Of a stretch of 64,000 nucleotides of DNA, positions 26,680 through 33,860 are shown piece by piece. Source of the DNA: Nocardia brasiliensis NBRC 14402 (GTDB lineage: Bacteria > Actinomycetota > Actinomycetes > Mycobacteriales > Mycobacteriaceae); the NCBI RefSeq assembly GCF_000308475.2, contig NZ_BAFT02000103.1:42004-106003 (forward strand), read 5' to 3'. The notes beneath the pieces are model-generated. The model was given only the letters and a program-made list of their open reading frames with translations. It did not search any database and had not been told where the DNA came from. Numbering within the stretch: position 1 is the stretch's first letter; each line of letters opens with the position of its first letter. A program made the translations under genes and the position numbers.

Positions 26680-27099
26680 TCAGCCGAAGCTGCCGGTGCT
26701 GGGCTTGCCGACCACGGTGACAGGGATGATGTCGGTGACGGTCACGTTGTCGTGCGGGCCGGTGGGGCGTTCCCAGGCGCAGGCGCCGCGCACGTCGATC
26801 ACCTGTCCGGCGGGCAGGCTGCCGTTGCCGATCGAGGTCTGCACCATCTTGTGGTCGTTGGTGGCGAACGAGGTCGGGTTGTTGCCGCCGAAGATTTCGC
26901 CGGTCTTGGCGTTGAAGATCCAGCACACGCCGTCGTTGTTCGGGTTGTGGAACTTCGCCGACACGGTGCCCGACACCGAGAAGACCTCTTCGATCACCGG
27001 CGCGTCGAGGCCGGGGATCGCGTTGGCGGTGGCGCCGGGCAGCGCCAGCGCCGCGGCCGGAACGGCGAGCAGCGCGAGGAGGGAAAGTCGTCGAGTCAT
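26680..27099 (-). CDS. Small secreted protein
   Basis: A 139-residue protein with a clear signal peptide (MTRRLSLLALLAVPAAALALPGATANA, probable cleavage after ATANA). The mature part of about 110 residues is beta-rich, with the pair VCWIFNAK and RGACAWERP suggesting one disulfide bond. No family recognised; similar short secreted proteins are frequent in Nocardia. The start ATG is at 27099. Confidence 0.75.
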   Translation of the reverse strand: MTRRLSLLALLAVPAAALALPGATANAIPGLDAPVIEEVFSVSGTVSAKFHNPNNDGVCWIFNAKTGEIFGGNNPTSFATNDHKMVQTSIGNGSLPAGQVIDVRGACAWERPTGPHDNVTVTDIIPVTVVGKPSTGSFG

Positions 27100-27173
27100 G
27101 GTCGAGATGATGTCACCCGTGCGCCGCCGCCCCCATTTTTCGGGGCGTGTACCGAATCGGTTCGACCGCAGGG

Positions 27174-27725
27174 TCATTCGGCCGCGGCGGGCCGTTCGGG
27201 CAGGGCGCAGACGCCGCCTTCGGCCATGCCGGTCGGGCGGACACCCAGCCCCTGATTGACGCGGGCGCGCTGGTTCTCCCAGGCGATGGTGACGGCCAGT
27301 TCGGCCAGCTGCGCTTTGGACAGATGAACGAGTAGGGATTCGCGCAATTCGTCGATGCCGATCGCGGGCGTGACGGTCATGGCTTCGGCGAACGCGATGA
27401 CCAGCTTCTCCAAATCCGTGTAGGCGGAACTGGTCTGGTAACGCGGCAGGTCCAGCAGTTGTTGTTCGGACAGGCCGGCGGATCTGGCCAGCGCGGAGCC
27501 GATGTCCAGGCAGAACTCGCAGTTCACCAGGCCTGCGGTTTTCAGTTCGGCCAGTTCCTTGAGTTTCGGGTCCAGTCGGTTCGCGAACAGCAGCGAGGTC
27601 TCGAATACCGCTGTGCTGAACAGCAATTGCGGCCGGCGCAGCTGCCAGCCGACCAGATCCGAGCGGTTCCGCTTGGCCTGGCGCATCGCCTGGATGTAAT
27701 GCCCGATCCGTGTCAATGCTCGCAT
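27174..27725 (-). CDS. Carboxymuconolactone decarboxylase (AhpD-like) family protein
   Basis: A 183-residue protein of the CMD/AhpD fold. The redox motif NCEFCLDIGSALA carries a CxxC pair followed by helical residues as in AhpD-like peroxidases, but the usual histidine is replaced by Asp-Ile-Gly-Ser. The role may be peroxide or thiol chemistry; the substrate is unknown. An imperfect palindrome (27760-27774) lies 35 bases before the ATG. Confidence 0.8.
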   Translation of the reverse strand: MRALTRIGHYIQAMRQAKRNRSDLVGWQLRRPQLLFSTAVFETSLLFANRLDPKLKELAELKTAGLVNCEFCLDIGSALARSAGLSEQQLLDLPRYQTSSAYTDLEKLVIAFAEAMTVTPAIGIDELRESLLVHLSKAQLAELAVTIAWENQRARVNQGLGVRPTGMAEGGVCALPERPAAAE

Positions 27726-27759
27726 TGCCCCACCTTCTGTGCCGCTGATCCCTTCTCAA

Positions 27760-27774
27760 ACTACGCTCGGTAGT
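27760..27774. promoter_or_regulatory. Short palindrome upstream of the CMD gene
   Basis: ACTACGCTCGGTAGT has 5-bp arms around a 5-base centre. It resembles in layout, but not exactly in sequence, the palindrome upstream of the SDR gene at 19810. It is a possible operator for a TetR-type regulator. Confidence 0.35.
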
Positions 27775-27875
27775 AATTTCCCGGCAAGGGTGGGAATCGC
27801 CACGTGCCGACCGCCCCGACGCGGCCATCGCGGCCGCCGGCGGCGCGGGATCTGTGGGTCTGTAAGAATCGGGGG

Positions 27876-28199
27876 GTGACAGGTGCCGAGCGGTCGAGAG
27901 TAGATCAGCGGACCGGTGGTGCGGGAGCCCAGTTCCTGCGTTGCCACCTGCCGCTCGTGCTCGTCACGCTGGTCATCCTGGTGGCGATCGTGTTCGTGGC
28001 CCAGGATCGGTGGCGCCGCGGCGCCCTGTTCTTCGGCGGAGCCACCTTGCTGGCCGCCGCCTTCCGGCTGTGCCTGCCGACGGCGCGGGTCGGCCTGCTC
28101 GCGGTGCGCAGCAAGCCTTTCGACGTGGGTGCGCTGACCCTGCTCGGCTCGTCCATCGTCTTCATCGCCGCGACGATCAACACCCTCGGCGTCTTCTGA
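27876..28199 (+). CDS. DUF3017 membrane protein
   Basis: A 107-residue integral membrane protein with three hydrophobic segments (LPLVLVTLVILVAIVFVA, ALFFGGATLLAAAFRLCLP, LTLLGSSIVFIAATINTL). It matches the actinobacterial DUF3017 family (Rv3355c-like), which in mycobacteria lies near folD and the met genes, as it roughly does here. Function unknown. The GTG at 27876 has a TAAGAAT sequence 6-7 bases upstream, consistent with a leaderless mRNA. Confidence 0.8.
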   Translation: MTGAERSRVDQRTGGAGAQFLRCHLPLVLVTLVILVAIVFVAQDRWRRGALFFGGATLLAAAFRLCLPTARVGLLAVRSKPFDVGALTLLGSSIVFIAATINTLGVF

Positions 28200-28262
28200 G
28201 CGCGCGACCCGCCGCACCGCACCCCTCGACGCGGCGGGCGGATCCCGCGAAATGCCTTCCGG

Positions 28263-29222
28263 TCAGGCCGATTCCGAGACGAGCGACGGTACCGGCCGGG
28301 CGCCCCGGCTGCCGTAGAGCGCGCGGGCCTGCGCCGGCGTGACGGTTTCCGGCCGGGTCGGCGGCTCGGCGTTGATGTGTTCCTTCAGGATCTGGCCCGC
28401 CATCGGTGCGATGAACGGCGCCGCGGCGAGCAGCCCGAACGAATTGAACCGGCTGAAGCTCCACACCAGGACCTTCGCGGGAATTTTCACGGCGAGATCG
28501 ACGATGCCCCAGCGATCGAAGCGGCCGAGCGTGCGCATCCACTTCGGCAGCGTCGCCACCGAGGCGAGCGAAAGCAGCCTGCTGCCAATGGCATACGCGA
28601 GTCCGGCGCCGTTGCGAGGCGAGGTCCACAGCAGGTGGTGCATGCCCTCTTCGGCGCGTTCGGAGGTGCACAGGCGCGGGCGCACCCGCTCGAAGTAGGC
28701 GCGCACCTCCTCCCGGGAGCGGGGCACGTCCGCCGGCTTGCAGGTCTGCAGTTCGGCCGCGATGGCGCACTCGTGCCAGAACCGGGTCTCTTCTTCCGGC
28801 GAGAGCGGGCCAGGGCCGAACATCTCGTAGGCCTTGAGCACCGAGTGCCAGCCGGTGATGTGGATCCACAGCTGGGTCTCGGGGCTGTTCGCGCTGTAGC
28901 GGTTGCCGCTGATCGGTTCGATGCCCGTCATCGGGGCGTGCACCTGCATCAGGTGTTCGGCCGCCTGGATGGCGGTGCGTCCGTCGGCGATCGCGGCGAT
29001 CAGGAAGTAGGAGAAGGTGTGGTCGAGCCGCCGGCGCGGGTTGCTGTAGATGCCCTGTGAGTCGGCGACCGCGGCGGTGAGGTACGGGTCGAAGTGCTCG
29101 AGCACCACGGCCCGCTGGAAGCCGATCACCGCGGTCGGCGCGGTCCAGATCTTCCAGCTGGGCGAATCGGGACCGAAGAACCCGTAGTCGTCCCGGCGCA
29201 GGGTGGTCGGATCGAAGTGCAT
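28263..29222 (-). CDS. DUF2236 (MpaB-type) oxygenase-like protein
   Basis: A 319-residue protein of the DUF2236/MpaB family, related to the catalytic domain of latex-clearing proteins. Conserved histidine-bearing segments are visible: LDHTFSYFLIAAIADGRTAIQAAEHLMQVHAPM and LWIHITGWHSVLKAYEMFGPGPLSPEEETRFWHE. Family members bind haem; the substrate here is unknown. The ATG at 29222 has GGAG 6-7 bases upstream. It is divergent from a TetR gene with two direct-repeat elements between them, so that TetR probably represses it. A second member of the family is at 54150. Confidence 0.82.
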   Translation of the reverse strand: MHFDPTTLRRDDYGFFGPDSPSWKIWTAPTAVIGFQRAVVLEHFDPYLTAAVADSQGIYSNPRRRLDHTFSYFLIAAIADGRTAIQAAEHLMQVHAPMTGIEPISGNRYSANSPETQLWIHITGWHSVLKAYEMFGPGPLSPEEETRFWHECAIAAELQTCKPADVPRSREEVRAYFERVRPRLCTSERAEEGMHHLLWTSPRNGAGLAYAIGSRLLSLASVATLPKWMRTLGRFDRWGIVDLAVKIPAKVLVWSFSRFNSFGLLAAAPFIAPMAGQILKEHINAEPPTRPETVTPAQARALYGSRGARPVPSLVSESA

Positions 29223-29262
29223 CACGTGCTCCTTTGCGGTGATCGCCCCTGGGCGCGGGGGT

Positions 29263-29320
29263 GAATACAACGCAACCGTAGCAATTGCGTGTGTTGAATA
29301 CAACGGGGGCGTAGCATTTG
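29263..29320. promoter_or_regulatory. Two direct repeats in the oxygenase/tetR intergenic region
   Basis: Two 25-base elements (29263-29287 and 29296-29320) share GAATACAACG, then CGTAGCA and a TTG end, with 33 bases from start to start. The second contains the small palindrome GTTG-AATA-CAAC. They occupy the divergent promoter region and are the likely binding sites of the TetR at 29387. Confidence 0.55.
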
Positions 29321-29386
29321 TGACCGGCGGATTCCCCGCGGGTGGGCGAATGCTGTCAGGATGGACCGCATGGAGGTGAGGCGGCA

Positions 29387-30037
29387 GTGACCACATCGCG
29401 TACCGCGGCGGAGCGGCCGCGTCGCCGTTACGCGCCGCGCCTGCCGCCCGAGCAGCGCCGGGCCCAGTTGCTCGACGCCGCGTTCGCGGTGCTGGGCCGG
29501 ATGGAACTGCACGAGCTGAACATGGAGGCGGTCGCGCAGGAGGCCGGCGTCGGCAAGCCGGTGCTCTACACCGTCTTCAAGACCCGCGCCGAACTCGTTG
29601 CGGCACTGCTGGAACGGGAACGCGAGCGCGGCCTGGAACAGGTCGCCGCCACTCTGCCGACCGACCTGATCGGCGCCGACCCCGTGGTCGCGGCCTCGGC
29701 CACGGTCGAGGCGTTCGTCGGTGTGGCACTGGAGAATCCGACCCGCTGGCGGCTGATCCTCGCCGGACCGGGCAACGCACCCGACGAATACCGTGAGGCC
29801 CTGCGCAATTCGCGGGCGGGCATCTTCGATCAGGCCGAGGCGCTGGTGCGGATCGGCACCGCACTCGAACCGCGATGGGCCGGTGTGGATTCGGCGCTGC
29901 TCACCAACTCGCTGCTGCAGGTGGCCGAGATGCTCGGGCGGCTGGCGGTCAGCGAACCCGACGAGTACCCCCGCGAACGCCTACAAGGTTTCGTACACGC
30001 CATCGTCCGCCTACTCGTCGGCGCCCCAGCCCCATAG
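29387..30037 (+). CDS. TetR-family transcriptional regulator
   Basis: A 216-residue TetR regulator. The DNA-binding domain reads RRAQLLDAAFAVLGRMELHELNMEAVAQEAGVGKPVLYTVFKTRAELVAALL. The C-terminal ligand domain has no assignable effector. The GTG at 29387 is preceded by GGAGGTGAG (29372-29380). Divergent orientation to the DUF2236 oxygenase suggests local control of that gene. Confidence 0.88.
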   Translation: MTTSRTAAERPRRRYAPRLPPEQRRAQLLDAAFAVLGRMELHELNMEAVAQEAGVGKPVLYTVFKTRAELVAALLERERERGLEQVAATLPTDLIGADPVVAASATVEAFVGVALENPTRWRLILAGPGNAPDEYREALRNSRAGIFDQAEALVRIGTALEPRWAGVDSALLTNSLLQVAEMLGRLAVSEPDEYPRERLQGFVHAIVRLLVGAPAP

Positions 30038-30057
30038 CCCCTGCCCCCGCACACATC

Positions 30058-30294
30058 TCAGCACCCCGCGCACGAATCAATAAGCAATTCCGCGCGCGCC
30101 ATGACAATTCGCGCGCCATGACAATTCGCGCGCGTCGCGACAACTCGCGCGCGCCGCGACAGTCCGCTCCTGCGGCGACAATTCGTGCGCGCAGGCCCCA
30201 CGCGCACGAACTCGTCGGCGCTTCTGTGCGCGCCGCGACGATTCGTACCCGCCGCGACAGTTCTTGCGCGCCGCGACAATCGCGCGCTTGAACC
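30058..30294. repeat. Degenerate short tandem repeats between tetR and metX
   Basis: About ten imperfect copies of a unit close to CGCGACAATTCGCGCGCGC, 16-25 bases apart, fill the whole gap. Variants include CATGACAATTCG, CGACAACTCG, CGACAGTTCT and CGACGATTCG. A related single element, CGCGCAATTCGTGCGCGC, appears at about 738-755 before sigD. No coding or RNA gene is supported here. Confidence 0.7.
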
Positions 30295-31455
30295 TCAGTT
30301 GGCGGGTTGGCGGGCGGCGCGGGCCAGGCGCACCGTTTCGGTCAGCAGTTTCGCCACCGCGGCCGCCTCGGTGAGGAAGCCGTCGTGACCGTCTCTGGAG
30401 TGCACGACCTCGAGCCCGTCGCAGCCGGGCAGCCCGTCGGCGAGTTCCTGCTGGGTGCGCAGCGGATACAGCCGGTCGGAGTCGACGCCGCCGACCACGC
30501 ACGGCACGGGCGTCGCGGCCAGCGCCGCCTGCACCCCGCCGCGGCCGCGGCCGATGTCGTGGCGGTTCATCGCCTCGGTCAGCAGCACGTAGGTGGCCGG
30601 ATCGAACCGGTTGCACAGCTTGTCGGCCTGGTGGTCCAGGTAGCTCTGCACCGCGTAACGTCCACCGCGCCAAGGATCTTCGGCACCCTGCGCGCTGTTC
30701 TCGAAGCGGTGGTCGAGCTCGTCCTCGGTCCGATAGGTGAGGTGCGCGATGCGCCGGGCCAGGCCCATGCCGGTCATCGGCGCGCGGTCGGTGTCGTGGT
30801 AATCGCCGCCCTGCCAGTCCGGATCGGCCTTGATGGCGGCGATCTGGGTGGTCTGGGTGCCGATCTGGTCGGCGGTGGCGCGGGCGCCGACGGCCAGTAC
30901 CAACGCGGCGCCGACCCGGTCGGGACTGCCGACCATCCACTCGAGCACCCGCATGCCGCCCATCGAGCCGCCGACGACCGCGGCCAGCCGCGTGACGCCG
31001 AGCCGATCCATCAGCGCCGCCTCGGCGGTCACCTGGTCGCGGATGGAGATCTCCGGAAACCGTGCGCCCCAAGGTTTCCCGTCGGGTGCCAGGGTCGACG
31101 GCCCGGTGCTGCCCTTGCAGCCACCGAGCACGTTCGTCGCGATCACGCACCACTCGTCGGTGTCGAGCGGACAGCCCGGACCGACCATGCCGTCCCACCA
31201 ACCGGGCAGCGGGTGGATATCGTCCGGGAAGCCGACCACGTGCGAGTCGCCGGTGAGCGCGTGCTCGACCAACACCACGTTGTCCAGCTCGGGAGAGAGC
31301 TCGCCCCACCGCTGGACCGCGAGATGGACCTGCGGAATGACCGCGCCGCTCTCCAATCGAATGTCACCGACCGGGATGATCCCGAGCCGTCCGTCCGGCG
31401 GCGGCAGGGCTACCCCGGACGAACGGCGGAAACTCGGTTCGGTACCCACCGTCAC
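30295..31455 (-). CDS. metX: Homoserine O-acetyltransferase MetX
   Basis: Transfers acetyl from acetyl-CoA to homoserine, the first committed step of methionine synthesis. The 386-residue alpha/beta-hydrolase-fold enzyme has ALTGDSHVVG, TNVLGGCKGSTGP and the nucleophile elbow VVGGSMGGMRVLEW. The Asp of GGVDSDRLYP and the His of SRDGHDGFL complete the triad. It overlaps metY by 4 bases, so the two are one operon and share the upstream SAM-IV riboswitch. Confidence 0.96.
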   Translation of the reverse strand: MTVGTEPSFRRSSGVALPPPDGRLGIIPVGDIRLESGAVIPQVHLAVQRWGELSPELDNVVLVEHALTGDSHVVGFPDDIHPLPGWWDGMVGPGCPLDTDEWCVIATNVLGGCKGSTGPSTLAPDGKPWGARFPEISIRDQVTAEAALMDRLGVTRLAAVVGGSMGGMRVLEWMVGSPDRVGAALVLAVGARATADQIGTQTTQIAAIKADPDWQGGDYHDTDRAPMTGMGLARRIAHLTYRTEDELDHRFENSAQGAEDPWRGGRYAVQSYLDHQADKLCNRFDPATYVLLTEAMNRHDIGRGRGGVQAALAATPVPCVVGGVDSDRLYPLRTQQELADGLPGCDGLEVVHSRDGHDGFLTEAAAVAKLLTETVRLARAARQPAN

Positions 31456-32780
31456 GTCGCCGCCGCCGTGAAGCCGGCGCGCAGATCGGCCAGGATGTCG
31501 TCGATCCCCTCGATGCCCACCGCCAGCCGGACCAGCCCCGGAGTGACGCCCGCGCGGAGTTGTTCGTCCGGCGTGAGCTGCGAATGTGTGGTCGACGCGG
31601 GGTGGATCACGAGAGAACGCACATCTCCGATGTTAGCCACATGGCTGTGCAGGGCTAATCCGTCCACGAACTTCTTGCCCGCATCGACACCACCGCGCAG
31701 CTCGAACGCGACGATCGCGCCCGCGCCCTTCGGCGCCAGTTGCTGGGCGCGTTCGTACCACGGTGACGTGGGCAGACCCGCGTAGCTGACCGAGATCACG
31801 TCCGGGTGGGTGCGCAGGAATTCGGCGACCGCCGTGGCATTGGCCACATGTCGCTCGACCCGCAGGCTCAGCGTCTCGATGCCCTGGCTGATCAGGAACG
31901 CGTTGAACGGTGAGATGGCCGCGCCGAGGTCGCGCAGCAGTTGCACGCGGGCCTTGAGCGCGAACGCGGGCGCGCCGAGATCGGCGAACACCGCGCCGTG
32001 GTAGCTCGGGTCCGGGGTGGTGAAACCGGGGTAGCGGGACTGTCCCTGCGCGTCGGTCACCGTCCAGTCGAAGGTGCCGCCGTCGACGATGACGCCGGCG
32101 ATGGCCGAGCCGTGCCCGCCGAGGTACTTGGTCGCCGAGTGCACCACGATGTCGGCACCATGCGCCAGCGGCTGGATCAGGTACGGCGTGGCCACCGTGT
32201 TGTCCACGAGCAAGGGCAGCCCGGCCGCGTGCGCGACGGCGGCGATGCCGGGGATGTCGAAGATGGCGCTGCTCGGATTGGCGATGGTCTCGCCGTAGAA
32301 CGCTTTGGTGTTCGGCCGGATCGCGGCGCGCCACTGCTCGAGGTCGTCCGGGTCGTCGACGAAGGACACCTCGATGCCGAGCTTGGGCAGCGTGTAGTGG
32401 AAGAGGTTGTAGGTGCCGCCGTACAGGTGCGGGCTGGACACGATATGGTCGCCGGCCGCGGCCAGGTTCAGGATCGCGTAGGTCTCCGCGGCCTGCCCGG
32501 AGGCCAGCAGCAGCGCGGCGACGCCGCCCTCGAGCGCGGCGACGCGCTGCTCGACCACGTCCTGCGTGGGATTCATGATCCGGGTGTAGATATTGCCCGG
32601 CTCGGCGAGGCCGAACAGCGCGGCGGCGTGGTCGGTATCGCGGAAGGCGTACGAGGTGGTCTGGTAGATCGGCAGGGCCCGGGCGCCGGTGCTGTCGTCG
32701 GGCGCCTGGCCCGCGTGCACCTGCTTGGTCTCGAAGGACCACTGGCTCGGATCGACCTCGGACACGGTGGGGTCAGTCAT
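31452..32780 (-). CDS. metY: O-acetylhomoserine sulfhydrylase (PLP-dependent)
   Basis: Makes homocysteine from O-acetylhomoserine and sulfide, the step after MetX. The 442-residue Cys/Met-metabolism PLP enzyme has the cofactor lysine in HSATKYLGGHG (Lys218), IYTRIMNPTQ near the N-terminus and the C-terminal TPGLVRLAVGIEGIDDI. The length matches the sulfhydrylase branch (about 430-445) rather than cystathionine lyases. It is called metC in M. tuberculosis annotation. A SAM-IV riboswitch and a short cysteine-rich uORF lie in its leader. TTGGAG about 9 bases before the ATG serves as Shine-Dalgarno. Confidence 0.94.
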   Translation of the reverse strand: MTDPTVSEVDPSQWSFETKQVHAGQAPDDSTGARALPIYQTTSYAFRDTDHAAALFGLAEPGNIYTRIMNPTQDVVEQRVAALEGGVAALLLASGQAAETYAILNLAAAGDHIVSSPHLYGGTYNLFHYTLPKLGIEVSFVDDPDDLEQWRAAIRPNTKAFYGETIANPSSAIFDIPGIAAVAHAAGLPLLVDNTVATPYLIQPLAHGADIVVHSATKYLGGHGSAIAGVIVDGGTFDWTVTDAQGQSRYPGFTTPDPSYHGAVFADLGAPAFALKARVQLLRDLGAAISPFNAFLISQGIETLSLRVERHVANATAVAEFLRTHPDVISVSYAGLPTSPWYERAQQLAPKGAGAIVAFELRGGVDAGKKFVDGLALHSHVANIGDVRSLVIHPASTTHSQLTPDEQLRAGVTPGLVRLAVGIEGIDDILADLRAGFTAAAT

Positions 32781-32825
32781 CTCGGTTTTGCTCCAAAGAA
32801 AAGGTTGCTCGCCAGAACTGCTCGG

Positions 32826-32858
32826 TTATCGGGGCGCAGGCGAAGAACAACAACACAT
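32826..32858 (-). CDS. Cysteine-rich leader peptide MCCCSSPAPR
   Basis: A 10-codon ORF between the riboswitch and metY, reading MCCCSSPAPR. It has a perfect AGGAGG (32872-32867) 8 bases before its ATG, stronger than the metY site itself. Three consecutive Cys codons in the leader of a sulfur-assimilation gene match the polycysteine uORFs shown in mycobacteria to sense charged tRNA-Cys. That it senses cysteine here is inference. Confidence 0.65.
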   Translation of the reverse strand: MCCCSSPAPR

Positions 32859-32884
32859 TTCGGGAACCTCCTGGAAGCGCGCTT

Positions 32885-32903
32885 GCTCTCGACCGTCGAG
32901 AGC
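32885..32903 (-). promoter_or_regulatory. Hairpin after the SAM-IV riboswitch
   Basis: A 19-base perfect palindrome, GCTCTCGAC around one base, folds as a 7-bp stem with a 5-base loop. It lies 2 bases after the riboswitch and 12 bases before the uORF ribosome binding site. It has no T-run. It could be the expression platform. Confidence 0.5.
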
Positions 32904-32905
32904 CG

Positions 32906-32984
32906 GGTCATCACCCGGAGCACCCCACCGCTGCTGGAGGGTTGCCGACCAGCGAGCCGGGGCTTGGCGCTGGTACTCATGACC
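32906..32984 (-). ncRNA. SAM-IV riboswitch of the metY-metX operon
   Basis: Read on the minus strand, this starts GGTCATGAG and ends GGGTGATGACC. In between it has the conserved SAM-IV parts: CCAGCG(C)CAAGCCCCGGC, GGCAACCCTCCA and GCGGTGGGGTG. The P1 ends GGTCA and TGACC pair. SAM-IV is known in Actinomycetales upstream of methionine-pathway genes and lowers expression when S-adenosylmethionine is abundant. Start of the element to the metY ATG is about 205 bases. Confidence 0.93.
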
Positions 32985-33025
32985 TGACCGCGATCATAAC
33001 CGGCGCGCCCGCGCCCGCCGCAACC

Positions 33026-33730
33026 TCACCCCGTGGCGGCGCTACCGGTACCGCAGCACAGGCGCAGGAACTCGTCGAATGTCGTGGTGAAGGCCGCGCG
33101 CGAGGCCTGGGCCGCGGCCTCGAGATCGTCGTCGTCGAAGACTGCCTCCTGACATTCCATGCCGACGTGCCCGATCAACTGCCAGGCACCGAGGATGAGC
33201 CGTACCGGCAGTGCGTCGGGCGTGGTGTCGAGCCGCTCGGCGAGCACGCTCGCGATCGCGACGTTCTTGCTCTCGGCGTGGTCGATGCTGCGGGTGCTGA
33301 CCGCCGCGCTGCTGCGCATGATCCGCCGCATCTGCTGGAACTGGCGGAAGGTCACCGGGTCGGTGCTGTCGTTCGTCGACGCGCTGTCGACGACCCGCAG
33401 GAACGCCTCGCGCAGCGCGTGCAGTTCGTTCCCGGTGCGCGGCAGCTCGCGCAGGGTTTCCGCGACCGCCGCGCCGAAGTCGACCACCGGCCCGAGGACG
33501 ATGTCTTCCTTGCTCTCGAAGTACCGGTTGATGGTGCGCGGCGAGATATCGGCCGCATTGGCGATCTGTTCGATCGTGGTGGCGTCGAATCCCTGTGCGT
33601 CGCACAGGTTCAGGCCGACTTCGATGATGCGCAACCGCGTCTGCTGCTTCTTCCGCTCGCGCAGGCCGGGGTGGGGTTGCGGCGCGGGGGCCGCGGTGTT
33701 CGCACTCGTCGGCGTCGGTGACTCGAGCAT
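33026..33730 (-). CDS. TetR-family transcriptional regulator
   Basis: A 234-residue TetR regulator. A Pro-rich N-terminal extension is followed by the DNA-binding domain RKKQQTRLRIIEVGLNLCDAQGFDATTIEQIANAADISPRTINRYFESKEDIVLG. The C-terminal part is of the efflux-regulator kind. It is divergent from the MFS exporter at 33861 and should repress it; repeated CAGACA/TGTC half-sites occupy the shared promoter. Confidence 0.88.
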   Translation of the reverse strand: MLESPTPTSANTAAPAPQPHPGLRERKKQQTRLRIIEVGLNLCDAQGFDATTIEQIANAADISPRTINRYFESKEDIVLGPVVDFGAAVAETLRELPRTGNELHALREAFLRVVDSASTNDSTDPVTFRQFQQMRRIMRSSAAVSTRSIDHAESKNVAIASVLAERLDTTPDALPVRLILGAWQLIGHVGMECQEAVFDDDDLEAAAQASRAAFTTTFDEFLRLCCGTGSAATG

Positions 33731-33770
33731 GCGTCCATGCTATCGCAATCGGGCCGGATCGTGTCATTAA

Positions 33771-33826
33771 CAGACAACTGTCGCGATCAGACATTTTTCT
33801 CTTGACGCCAAATGTCGCGCAATGTC
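33771..33826. promoter_or_regulatory. Putative operator region between tetR and the MFS exporter
   Basis: The half-site CAGACA occurs at 33771 and 33788 and its partner TGTC at 33779, 33813 and 33823. GACAACTGTC (33773-33782) is a perfect short palindrome. A -35-like TTGACG is at 33802. The array fits a TetR-controlled promoter for the + strand exporter. Confidence 0.45.
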
Positions 33827-33860
33827 AGGATGGCTCCACTTCGAAATGAGGGAGAAGACA

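Noticed and set aside
30058..30294. Small genes or a non-coding RNA in the repeat array
   Set aside because: Open frames here merely read through the short repeats; there is no ribosome binding site, promoter or stable specific fold I could support.
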